Positions 6,771 to 14,517 of a stretch of DNA of 18,092 bases are shown in pieces; the stretch's first letter is position 1; the number at the start of each line of letters is the position of its first letter. A model generated the notes under the pieces. That model was not told the origin of the DNA and made no database searches. It saw nothing but the letters and a program-made list of their open reading frames with translations. This stretch comes from Bacteroidales bacterium GP2 (GTDB taxonomy: Bacteria; Bacteroidota; Bacteroidia; Bacteroidales; Muribaculaceae): positions 39,573 through 57,664 of the forward strand of contig DAAJ01000132.1 of NCBI GenBank assembly GCA_001701115.1, in the 5' to 3' direction. The position numbers and the translations under genes were made by a program.

Positions 6771-8084
6771 ATGAAAATCGCTATTGTCGGCACTGGATAT
6801 GTCGGGCTCGTTTCCGGCGCATGCTTTGCGGAAATGGGAGCGATGGTTACCTGCGTGGACATTGACGCAGAAAAAATCAAAGCGCTCCGCAGCGGTATCA
6901 TACCCATCTACGAGCCGGGGCTCAAAGAACTGGTGGACAGGAATGTGGGCGCAGGGCGGTTAAGCTTCACCACTTCCCTCGAAGAATGCATAAACGATGT
7001 TGAGGCGGTATTTTGCGCGGTAGGCACTCCTCCGGACGACGATGGCGGTGCCGACCTTACAGCCGTAAAATCTGTGGCGCGCACATTCGGCAGAAACATA
7101 AACAAATTCAATGTCCTTGTCACTAAAAGCACTGTACCGGTAGGCACGTCGGAGATTGTCCGTGATATTGTCCGCGAAGAGCTTGATAAGCGCGGCATGG
7201 ATATTGACTTTGAAATAGCAAGCAACCCTGAGTTCCTTAAAGAAGGAGCGGCGATTAAAGACTTCATGTCGCCGGACAGGGTGGTGATTGGAGTTGAAGG
7301 AGAGCGCAGCCGCAAAGTCATGGAGCGCCTGTACCGTCCTTTCCTATTATCCAACTTCCGCGTCATCTTCATGGATATTCCTTCCGCCGAAATGACCAAG
7401 TACGCGGCAAACGCCATGCTTGCCACACGAATATCATTCATCAACGACATTGCTAACCTTTGTGAACTCACCGGTGCTGATGTCAACATGGTGCGCAAAG
7501 GCATAGGAGCGGACGCAAGGATTGGTTCCAAATTCCTATATCCAGGTTGCGGCTACGGAGGTTCATGCTTCCCTAAAGATGTAAAAGCACTGATGCGCAC
7601 AGGCGCGGAACATGGCTACCGGATGCGGGTGATTGAAGCGGTAGAAGCTGTAAACGAAGACCAGAAAGCGATTGTCGGCAAAAAACTTGAAAAAGCGCTC
7701 GGCACACTCAAAGGCAAGAAGATAGGCATCTGGGGACTCGCATTCAAACCCGAAACCGACGATATGCGCCTTGCACCCGCGCTTACCGTAATTGACACAT
7801 TGATTGACAAAGGCGCGGAAGTGATAGTTTACGACCCCGTGGCAATGCCGGAATGCCGCCGCAGGCTCGGCGATAAAGTCAGCTACGCCAAAGACATGTA
7901 TGACGCCGCAGTGGATGCCGATGCTGTTGCGCTTCTAACAGAGTGGAAAGTATTCCGGATTCCGTCGTGGAGCGCCATAAAAAAGGTGATGCGTGGCGAC
8001 GTGGTTGTTGACGGCAGAAACATTTATACGCCCGGCGAAGTCACAGCCGAAGGTCTCCGCTACTACTGCATCGGACGCTCCTGA
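6771..8084 (+). CDS. ugd: UDP-glucose 6-dehydrogenase
   Basis: This enzyme oxidises UDP-glucose to UDP-glucuronate with two NAD+ in the cytoplasm, supplying uronic acid for cell-surface polysaccharides. All three domains are present in 437 residues: the N-terminal Rossmann fold with GTGYVG (residues 7-12) and the acidic VDID, the central helical domain with SNPEFLKEGAAIKDF (151-165) and TKYAANAMLATRISFIND (209-226), and the C-terminal UDP-binding domain with GIWGLAFKPETDDMR. The catalytic cysteine is Cys266 in GYGGSCFPKD. The ATG at 6771 gives the canonical MKIAIVGTGYVG start; the frame is open 18 codons upstream, into the preceding gene, and these are not family-like. The gene lies 23 nt after the beta-barrel gene and ends in a strong intrinsic terminator. 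No glycosyltransferase cluster is adjacent, so it may serve polysaccharide loci elsewhere. Confidence 0.97.
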   Translation: MKIAIVGTGYVGLVSGACFAEMGAMVTCVDIDAEKIKALRSGIIPIYEPGLKELVDRNVGAGRLSFTTSLEECINDVEAVFCAVGTPPDDDGGADLTAVKSVARTFGRNINKFNVLVTKSTVPVGTSEIVRDIVREELDKRGMDIDFEIASNPEFLKEGAAIKDFMSPDRVVIGVEGERSRKVMERLYRPFLLSNFRVIFMDIPSAEMTKYAANAMLATRISFINDIANLCELTGADVNMVRKGIGADARIGSKFLYPGCGYGGSCFPKDVKALMRTGAEHGYRMRVIEAVEAVNEDQKAIVGKKLEKALGTLKGKKIGIWGLAFKPETDDMRLAPALTVIDTLIDKGAEVIVYDPVAMPECRRRLGDKVSYAKDMYDAAVDADAVALLTEWKVFRIPSWSAIKKVMRGDVVVDGRNIYTPGEVTAEGLRYYCIGRS

Positions 8085-8105
8085 GCCCTCCTCCACAAAA
8101 GCACT

Positions 8106-8134
8106 ATCCCTCTACTCAGTAGGGGGATTTTTTT
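8106..8134 (+). terminator. Rho-independent terminator after ugd
   Basis: ATCCCTCTACT (8106-8116) pairs with AGTAGGGGGAT (8118-8128) apart from one T-G wobble; the innermost pairs open to form the loop. A run of seven T follows (8128-8134). It begins 21 nt after the ugd stop codon. Confidence 0.88.
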
Positions 8135-8290
8135 ATATGGGGACAATAGCTGTATTTGCAGCATGAGGCTGATAGGTAACCGCAGCGCGAAAAAAGTCAA
8201 CACCCGTGATTCATCGGAATTCCCCTCAACAAAATCATTGCATCAGTGCTACGGATTGAATTGTAGCTGGGAAAATATGGAAAAAGAAAA

Positions 8291-8673
8291 GACAGCCGGG
8301 CTATAAGCCGGGTTATGTCACCGGAAGCAGTTCCCGCAAGCGGGCTTGCTCCGGCGTTTCGTCATTTATCTGCGCCATGCGTTGCCGCATGGCTGTAGCA
8401 GCCTACCCCCCGACAATGGGCGAGCAACCCTTAAATGCCGGTATACATGGCCTTGCAACCCAAAGATGTGCGGCATCCCATGTCACCATGGGACCCGGTG
8501 GGCTCTTACCCCGCCTTTTCACCCTTACCGTCTGGCGACGGCGGTTATTTTCTGTCACACTGCTCTGCGGTTACCCGCAGCTTCCCGTTAGGAAGTGTGG
8601 TGCTCTATGTTGCCCGGACTTTCCTCACGCCGCATGTACATCGGCGAGCGACGAAACGCCCGGCTGTCATTTT
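8291..8673 (-). ncRNA. rnpB: RNase P RNA (class A)
   Basis: This is the catalytic RNA of ribonuclease P, which removes the 5' leader of pre-tRNAs. Read on the minus strand, the ends pair as helix P1: GACAGCCGGGC (8668-8658) with GCCCGGCTGTC (8301-8291). The universally conserved GAGGAAAGTCCGGGC lies at 8626-8612, ACAGAAAA at 8555-8548, AGAGCCCACCGGG at 8506-8494, and the GCAGATAAATGAC stretch at 8373-8361. Helix P2 is long and perfect: GGCGTTTCGTC (8660-8650) with GACGAAACGCC (8363-8353). Between P2 and P1 on the 3' side a GGAGCA...TGCTTCC hairpin enclosing CCCGC/GCGGG forms an extended P19, as in other Bacteroidota. The length, about 383 nt, is normal. A U-rich tail (TTTTCTTTTT, 8290-8281) directly after P1 probably ends transcription. 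The ORFs readable across this region are therefore spurious. Confidence 0.97.
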
Positions 8674-8679
8674 CTGCCG

Positions 8680-8687
8680 CAAAATTA
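8680..8687 (-). promoter_or_regulatory. rnpB promoter -7 element (TAATTTTG)
   Basis: TAATTTTG on the minus strand matches TAnnTTTG exactly and is placed so that transcription would start within a few bases of the 5' strand of P1. A TTG lies 24 nt upstream, slightly beyond the usual -33 spacing. Confidence 0.65.
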
Positions 8688-8769
8688 CTCAAAAATCCTA
8701 TAACTACACCTCAATCCCGCTTTTTGGCTGATATTTCCGTAAATCGGGAAGGGCGGCACAATGCGAGGA

Positions 8770-10077
8770 TTACACTAAACCGTCGCGGCGGTTGGATTTG
8801 AGCGGATAGCGGGATGGAGACATGATGAGGCGGAGCGATGTGGGATAAGAACAGTACGCCCAAATCCAGGTAATCAGCACCGTCAGCTTATTTCTCATTC
8901 CTAAAATTGAGATAAGGTGAATGAACATCCATGTGAGCCATGCAACAAATCCGGACAGGTGCATGTGCGGCAGATCGGCAACAGCAAGGTTTCTTCCTAC
9001 TGTAGCCATAGAGCCTTTGTCGTTATACTTAAATTCGGTAAACTCACCTTTGTTCAGCTCTTTTGCAAGGTGGTGCGCCTGCTGGATTGCAACCTGGGCA
9101 AGCTGCGGCAGTCCCTTGGGGTTTTCCTCGGTTGGCATAAAAGCAATGTCGCCGAGAGCATAGAGGTCTTTGGCACCTGCCACGGCACAAGTTCTGTCAA
9201 CAGTAAAACGCCCTGAGCGGTCAAGAGCCGGAACAGTGCCTCGCATCTCAAATTTCTGCGCGGTTATTCCCGCTGTCCATATCACCATTCCGGCATTGAA
9301 ACGGGTTCCGTCACCCAAAGTGACAATGCCGTCCTCGTAGGACTTCATCAACTGGTTGAGTTTCACATCTACCATCAGTTCCCCGAGATATTTTTCAGCT
9401 TTAGCGGAAGATTCCGGACTCATTGCGCCCAGCAGGCGGTTGCTCCCTTCTATAAGAGTGATTTTCAGTTCATCCGGAGATATTGTCGGATATTCCCTCG
9501 GGAGAATATATCGTTTCATTTCGCCAAGAGCCCCGGCAATCTCAACACCGGTTGGTCCACCACCTATCACAGTGAAGCTGAGCAGTTTTCTGCGTGCTTC
9601 CGGGTCTTCTGTTATTGTAGCGCATTCCATACGCTCAAGAATCTCATCGCGGCACCGGATTGCTTCTGGAACTGACTTGATTGTATATACACTTTTAATC
9701 AAATCAGGATTGCCGAAGAAGTTATTGGTAGTTCCCGCCGCAACGACAAGTATGTCATAATGCAATTTGTCGTACTGAGTGGTAATTTCCTTTTTATCAA
9801 AGTCAATTGTCTCAACTTTGCCCATCTGGAATTCAACACCTTTCACGCTACCCTTGCGCATTTCCCTGCGGAAAGGGAAAGATATGCTGGAGGGATCAAG
9901 ACCGCTGCTTGCAATCTGGTAAAAAAGCGGTGGAAAAGAATGATAGTTATTGGCATCCACAAGGATAACCTCATATTTTTTCTTATCAATCTTTTTTGCA
10001 AGATTAAGCCCGGCGAAACCTCCGCCTATGATAACGATGCGCTGACGCGATGAATTGCCTGATGTATTTTTAGCCAT
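8770..10077 (-). CDS. ndh: Type II NADH:quinone oxidoreductase (NDH-2)
   Basis: This is a single-subunit, non-proton-pumping flavoprotein that passes electrons from NADH to menaquinone at the inner face of the cytoplasmic membrane. The 435 residues show the FAD-binding GGGFAG (18-23) followed by LVDANNYHSFPPLFYQIAS, the NADH-binding GGGPTGVEIAGAL (172-184), the FAD-contacting LYALGDIA (306-313) and the quinone-site PQLAQVAIQQA (324-334). The C-terminal ~60 residues contain two hydrophobic segments (about 374-394 and 398-412) that anchor the protein to the membrane. The start at 10077 gives MAKNTSGNSSRQRIVIIGGG, a usual distance to the dinucleotide motif. A perfect 13-bp inverted repeat begins 7 nt upstream of the start codon. 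uvrA lies 50 bp upstream in the same orientation, so read-through is possible; I see no consensus promoter between them. Confidence 0.93.
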   Translation of the reverse strand: MAKNTSGNSSRQRIVIIGGGFAGLNLAKKIDKKKYEVILVDANNYHSFPPLFYQIASSGLDPSSISFPFRREMRKGSVKGVEFQMGKVETIDFDKKEITTQYDKLHYDILVVAAGTTNNFFGNPDLIKSVYTIKSVPEAIRCRDEILERMECATITEDPEARRKLLSFTVIGGGPTGVEIAGALGEMKRYILPREYPTISPDELKITLIEGSNRLLGAMSPESSAKAEKYLGELMVDVKLNQLMKSYEDGIVTLGDGTRFNAGMVIWTAGITAQKFEMRGTVPALDRSGRFTVDRTCAVAGAKDLYALGDIAFMPTEENPKGLPQLAQVAIQQAHHLAKELNKGEFTEFKYNDKGSMATVGRNLAVADLPHMHLSGFVAWLTWMFIHLISILGMRNKLTVLITWIWAYCSYPTSLRLIMSPSRYPLKSNRRDGLV

Positions 10078-10084
10078 GATGTGA

Positions 10085-10116
10085 CGTTGTTTAGTTGATT
10101 TTACAACTAAACAACG
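10085..10116. repeat. Perfect 13-bp inverted repeat between uvrA and ndh
   Basis: CGTTGTTTAGTTG (10085-10097) and CAACTAAACAACG (10104-10116) are exact reverse complements separated by 6 bp. In the RNA it would form a stable hairpin 11 nt after the uvrA stop codon and 7 nt before the ndh start codon. No U-tract follows, so it is not a standard terminator. It may be a translational or anti-read-through hairpin in the leader, or a protein-binding operator in DNA. Confidence 0.85.
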
Positions 10117-10127
10117 CTCTCAGAAGC

Positions 10128-12971
10128 TCATGGGTTTAATTTGGGGATAAGATATTTTCCGGTGAGAGATGCCGGATTTGCCGCAACCTCTTCCGGGGTT
10201 CCTGCTGCAACAACGTTTCCGCCGGCATCACCTCCCTCCGGACCAAGGTCGATAACATAATCCGCCGACTTTATCACATCCAGATTGTGCTCTATCACGA
10301 TTACCGTATGCCCTCTTGACACAAGAGAGTTAAGCGACTGCATAAGGCGCGAAATATCAGCGGAATGCAAGCCGGTTGTCGGTTCGTCAAGGATAAAGAC
10401 AGTTGGGCGCAGCTTTTCCGAAGCAAAATATCCCGCAAGTTTAAGCCTCTGGCTTTCTCCGCCGGAAAGCGTGGAAGTGCTCTGCCCTAACCTGACATAA
10501 CCGAGACCGACATCATACAGGGGCTTAAGCAGCTTGACAATCTTTTTCTCTGTCAGCGCGGAATCAGGAGCCGCACCGAAAAAATCAAGCGCTTCGGCTA
10601 CAGTCATGTCCAGCACATCGGAAATGCTTTTGCCACGGTATAGCACCTCGAGTACTTCACGCTTGTACCTTTTGCCGCCACACTCCGGACACACCATAGT
10701 AATATCCGCCATAAACTGCATCTCAATAGTAAGCGTGCCTTCGCCTTTGCACTCCTCGCACCGTCCGCCTTCAGCATTAAAACTGAAATAGCCGGGTTTG
10801 AATCCCATTTGCTTCGACATCTGCTGCTCGGAGAAAAGCCTGCGGATTTCGTCAAAAGCTTTCATGTAAGTCGCAGGATTGGAACGCGAAGAACGACCGA
10901 GAGGATTCTGGTCAACAAGCTCTACCCCGGTGATGCGTGACAAATCGCCTGTAATAGCGCCAAATTCTCCGGTCATGCGCTTATCTCCGCTTGGAGCAAT
11001 GTCGAGCTGAGCCAGAAGTGCCGGATATAGAATAGAGCGGACAAGAGTGGACTTGCCGCTGCCGCTCACTCCGGTAACAGCAGTCATGACCCCAAGAGGA
11101 AATTTCACATCAATATTCTTAAGGTTGTTTTCCCTTGCCCCTTTAATCTCTATATAGTCGCGCCATTTGCGGCGGGAATCAGGCACAGGAATGGAATCAC
11201 GCCCGGTAAGGAACTCAGCAGTGTGCCCGGGAGTTGAAGAATCAATATCGCTGACCTTTCCGGACCAAACGATTTCACCTCCGAGGCTGCCTGCATCAGG
11301 ACCGACATCTATAATATTGTCTGCGGCACGCATTATATCTTCATCATGCTCCACAACAATCACGGTATTACCCGCATCGCGCAGCTTGTGCATCACATTC
11401 ACAAGCCTGCCGGTGTCCCTCGGATGAAGCCCGATGCTCGGCTCATCAAGAATGTACATTGAGCCCATGAGCGGGCTGCCGAGAGATGTAGCGAGGTTGA
11501 TTCTCTGGCTTTCGCCTCCTGAAAGCGACGCCGCGCGCCGGCTCAAGGTCAGGTAGCCGAGCCCGACATCTTTCATGTATGAAAGGCGCGATTTTATTTC
11601 AGTGAGAATCCTCTTGGCAATCTTTGCATCATTTGCGTCGAGTTGCAGGTTCTCAAAAAAATCTGACAGTCGGTCAATCGGCATTTCGCAAAGTTCGCTG
11701 ATTGTTTTCCCGGCAATCTTCACATATTCGGTATCTTTCCTAAGACGCGAGCCGTGACATTCCATACAGGTGGTGCGTCCACGGTACCGCGCTTTGATAA
11801 CACTGTACTGCACTTTATGGCGGTTTGCCTCCACCATGCGGAAAAAACCGTCGATGCCTTCAAATCCCCTGCCGCCATGCCACAGGAAGTCTTTCTGCGC
11901 ACGGGTCAATTCATTATATGGGCGATGAATGGGAAAACCGACTGAATCAGCAATGGCGATAAGGTCCTGCCGCCACAATCCGAGTTTTTCTCCACGCCAG
12001 GGTGCAACAGCGCCGTCATAAACACTCCTTGTGGTATCGGGAATTACTTTACGCTCGTCAATGCCCTCAACCTGCCCGAGACCTTCGCATACAGGACACG
12101 CGCCATAAGGATTGTTGAAATTGAACATCATTTCCGAGGGTTCGACAAATTCTATGCCGTCCGCCTCAAACTTTTTGGAAAATTCCAGCTTGCGCGGCTC
12201 CTCGCCTTTTACCCAGATCCAAAGATTCAGCACTCCGTGCCCTTCAAAAAATGCAGCTTCGGCACTTTCTGCAAGACGGCTCCGCTCATCGGCATCGTCC
12301 ATAACCATGCTTCGGTCAACAACAAGCTCCAGACCGCCAGCATCAGTTTCCTGCGTCTGGATAAGCTCGTTTATGTCAAGGAACTCACCATCACGGAGCA
12401 TCCTGCTGTATCCCCCCTTTGAATACACATCCAACTGAGTGACAAGCCTCCTCTTTTCAGGCATACTTACAGGTGCCGTGACAGCATAGCGCGTTCCCTC
12501 GGGGAAAGTGTAGAGCGTGTCAACTACATCCTCAACGGTATGTTTCTTAACTTCTGCATCGGAAACCGGGGAATAAGTGCGCCCAATCCTGCCGTAAAGC
12601 AAGCGGAGATAATCGTAAATCTCGGTTGCGGTGCCAACTGTACTCCGCGGATTGCGGGTTGTGACTTTCTGCTCGATAGCAACCGCCGGCGGCAACCCTT
12701 TAATCCATTCAGCCTCTGGTTTCGGCATCCTTCCAAGAAACTGCCTCGCATAAGAGCTGAGGCTCTCGACGTACCTGCGCTGACCTTCCGCATAAAGGGT
12801 ATCAAACGCAAGGCTCGATTTGCCGCTGCCACTCACTCCGGTGACAACAGTCATAGCCCCGCGCTCAATTTCTATATCAACGCTTTTAAGATTATTTACT
12901 TTAACTCCTTTTGCCCTGATAGCGCCATCGGAGTCGGATTTATATTTTGTTTCAGTGATTTTTTTAGCCAT
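10128..12971 (-). CDS. uvrA: UvrABC system protein A (nucleotide excision repair)
   Basis: This is the DNA-damage recognition ATPase of nucleotide excision repair; it dimerises and loads UvrB at lesions. The 947 residues carry two ABC ATPase modules: Walker A GVSGSGKS at 45-52 and 634-641, signature LSGGESQR at 483-490 and 835-842, and Walker B ILDEP at 507-511 and again near the C-terminus. The C-terminal zinc finger is complete (Cys738, 741, 761, 764). The first zinc finger is not: only Cys292 and Cys295 remain, and the earlier cysteine pair is replaced around FEADGI (268-273), which I recall as common in Bacteroidota. I use ATG 12971 (MAKKITETK); a TTG nine bases upstream is unlikely. A promoter-like element lies immediately before the start. 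The gene sits 70 nt downstream of trkH and 50 bp upstream of ndh. Confidence 0.97.
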   Translation of the reverse strand: MAKKITETKYKSDSDGAIRAKGVKVNNLKSVDIEIERGAMTVVTGVSGSGKSSLAFDTLYAEGQRRYVESLSSYARQFLGRMPKPEAEWIKGLPPAVAIEQKVTTRNPRSTVGTATEIYDYLRLLYGRIGRTYSPVSDAEVKKHTVEDVVDTLYTFPEGTRYAVTAPVSMPEKRRLVTQLDVYSKGGYSRMLRDGEFLDINELIQTQETDAGGLELVVDRSMVMDDADERSRLAESAEAAFFEGHGVLNLWIWVKGEEPRKLEFSKKFEADGIEFVEPSEMMFNFNNPYGACPVCEGLGQVEGIDERKVIPDTTRSVYDGAVAPWRGEKLGLWRQDLIAIADSVGFPIHRPYNELTRAQKDFLWHGGRGFEGIDGFFRMVEANRHKVQYSVIKARYRGRTTCMECHGSRLRKDTEYVKIAGKTISELCEMPIDRLSDFFENLQLDANDAKIAKRILTEIKSRLSYMKDVGLGYLTLSRRAASLSGGESQRINLATSLGSPLMGSMYILDEPSIGLHPRDTGRLVNVMHKLRDAGNTVIVVEHDEDIMRAADNIIDVGPDAGSLGGEIVWSGKVSDIDSSTPGHTAEFLTGRDSIPVPDSRRKWRDYIEIKGARENNLKNIDVKFPLGVMTAVTGVSGSGKSTLVRSILYPALLAQLDIAPSGDKRMTGEFGAITGDLSRITGVELVDQNPLGRSSRSNPATYMKAFDEIRRLFSEQQMSKQMGFKPGYFSFNAEGGRCEECKGEGTLTIEMQFMADITMVCPECGGKRYKREVLEVLYRGKSISDVLDMTVAEALDFFGAAPDSALTEKKIVKLLKPLYDVGLGYVRLGQSTSTLSGGESQRLKLAGYFASEKLRPTVFILDEPTTGLHSADISRLMQSLNSLVSRGHTVIVIEHNLDVIKSADYVIDLGPEGGDAGGNVVAAGTPEEVAANPASLTGKYLIPKLNP

Positions 12972-12977
12972 AGCTTG

Positions 12978-13008
12978 CAAAGTTACTCATTTTCGAGAGA
13001 CCTTGAAA
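12978..13008 (-). promoter_or_regulatory. uvrA promoter-like element
   Basis: On the minus strand TTTC (13008-13005) is followed after 19 nt by TAACTTTG (12985-12978), an exact -7 match with a one-mismatch -33 box. Only 6 nt separate the -7 box from the ATG at 12971, so transcription would start at or a few bases before the start codon. I see no alternative promoter in the 70 nt after trkH. Confidence 0.55.
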
Positions 13009-13041
13009 GAGGCTTAAACTTACCCTAACTCTATTTAACTG

Positions 13042-14517
13042 TCATTTACGCCAGAAGCTCGGGGTAAAGAGAATCAGCACCGTGAACAGCTCCAGACGAC
13101 CAATGAGCATGAGAAGAGAGAGAATCCATTTTCCGGCATCAGGCACTGCGGTGTAATTCTCACCATATCCGGTGACTCCTGAACCAAGCCCGGTATTGCT
13201 CACGCAGGAGAAAGATGAGAAAAACGCATCGACAAGAGGGACATCAAGGGCGGTAAGCATAATTCCGCCAACCGCAATAACCATAACATAAATACAAAGG
13301 AACGCTATCACCTTGTTGACAATATCTGACGGAATAACCCTGCCGTTCACCCTGACACTGAGGATAGCGGACGGATGCAGGCAACGGTAAAGCTCATTGC
13401 GGGTATTTTTAATCAGATAAAGCATGCGGTCTATCTTCGCTCCACCGCTCGTTGAGCCAGCACACGCGCCGAAAAACATAAGGATAAAGATCAAGGACAG
13501 AATGATTGTGCCCCACTCCTCAAAATTATTTGTGGTCAATCCGGTAGATGTGATTGTGGAGACAATCTGGAAAAGCGGTTCAAGAGTAACAGACAATATG
13601 CCGGAATATAGCCCGCGGCAAAGAAGAGTTATGACAAAGAGGATATAAGCAAAGGCAATAATATATATGTAAGCGCGGAAAACGTCATTGCGCCACAACG
13701 ATTTGAAATTGCCCTGCGATGCCTTGAAAAGGAGGGCGAAATTGACACCGCCAAGAAACATGAAAATTGTAATCATTGCAGTGACGTAAGGTGAATTCCA
13801 TGCGCCAACACTTGCATCGCGAGTAGAATAGCCTCCGGTAGAAACAGATGAGAACGCATGGCAAAGGCTGTCAAAGAAATCCATGGGACCTACCCAAAGG
13901 AGAACAGTCAGAGCCGCGGTAAGGGCAAAATACACTCCCCACAGCCCTTTAGCGGTCTGGGAAATGCGTGGACGGATTTTGTCATGTGTGATTCCGGTGA
14001 CTTCCGCATTGAACATCTGCATGCCTCCGCGTGAGTTCAGCATAGGCAACACGGCAAGGGTGAAAAGGATGATTCCCATGCCGCCAATCCACTGCATCAG
14101 GCATCGCCATAGGAGTATGCCGTGTGAAAGATGCTCCACCGAGTCAAGGACAGTAGCCCCGGTTGTGGTAAATCCGCTCATCCCCTCGAAGAAAGCATCG
14201 CTGAATGAAACAGGATGCCTGCCAAGCATAAAAGGAAGCATGCCGAAGAGCGTGAAGAAAATCCACACGCATGCGGTGAGCAGAAACCCTTCCCGCTTAG
14301 CCATGTCATGCCTTGAGGGATGTATGCCGAAAGTCATTGCCGCCCCAGCCACAAAAGTAACAGCGGTGCTGATTGCAAAAGCGGTGAAATCATCCATTTC
14401 GCCATAAATGACACAGGTGACAGCAGGAAACAGGAGGAAGCCAGCCTCTATCATAAGAAGCCAGCCTATGACCCTGAGAACCATCGGATAGTTTATGTCA
14501 AACCGCTTTGTAGCCAT
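13042..14517 (-). CDS. trkH: Trk-type potassium uptake protein, membrane subunit
   Basis: This is the K+-translocating subunit of the Trk/Ktr system in the inner membrane. Its 491 residues hold the four M1-P-M2 repeats of the family, each with a recognisable selectivity-filter loop: GFTTTGATV, SSVSTGGYST, TITSTGLTT and CVSNTGLGSG. The RWQ-like segment RCLMQWIGGMGIILF follows the first repeat and ACAGSTSGGAKIDR the third, both typical of TrkH. I start at ATG 14517; the preceding TTG would add one residue. The ATG shares one base with the trkA stop codon (TGATG), which points to translational coupling with the regulatory subunit. No terminator is evident after its stop; the next gene is uvrA, 70 nt downstream. 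Confidence 0.96.
   Translation of the reverse strand: MATKRFDINYPMVLRVIGWLLMIEAGFLLFPAVTCVIYGEMDDFTAFAISTAVTFVAGAAMTFGIHPSRHDMAKREGFLLTACVWIFFTLFGMLPFMLGRHPVSFSDAFFEGMSGFTTTGATVLDSVEHLSHGILLWRCLMQWIGGMGIILFTLAVLPMLNSRGGMQMFNAEVTGITHDKIRPRISQTAKGLWGVYFALTAALTVLLWVGPMDFFDSLCHAFSSVSTGGYSTRDASVGAWNSPYVTAMITIFMFLGGVNFALLFKASQGNFKSLWRNDVFRAYIYIIAFAYILFVITLLCRGLYSGILSVTLEPLFQIVSTITSTGLTTNNFEEWGTIILSLIFILMFFGACAGSTSGGAKIDRMLYLIKNTRNELYRCLHPSAILSVRVNGRVIPSDIVNKVIAFLCIYVMVIAVGGIMLTALDVPLVDAFFSSFSCVSNTGLGSGVTGYGENYTAVPDAGKWILSLLMLIGRLELFTVLILFTPSFWRK

Noticed and set aside
8135..8290. Gap between the ugd terminator and the rnpB 3' end
   Set aside because: I looked for tRNAs, small ORFs and promoters on both strands and found nothing supportable beyond the U-rich rnpB tail.
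165..8769. CRISPR array, tandem repeats or phage/defence genes
   Set aside because: No regularly spaced direct repeats and no nuclease, methylase, integrase or toxin-antitoxin signatures were seen here or in the rest of the window.
8346..8801. Several overlapping plus-strand ORFs of 68-108 residues
   Set aside because: They are antisense to RNase P RNA, whose conserved motifs and paired ends explain the sequence; the peptides are compositionally odd and match nothing I recognise.
12540..13028. 162-residue plus-strand ORF antisense to the uvrA 5' end
   Set aside because: It is a shadow of the first uvrA ATPase module; it has no coherent domain or promoter.
13883..14407. 174-residue plus-strand ORF antisense to trkH
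   Set aside because: The minus strand here encodes TrkH pore repeats with intact filter motifs; the antisense product is low-complexity and basic.
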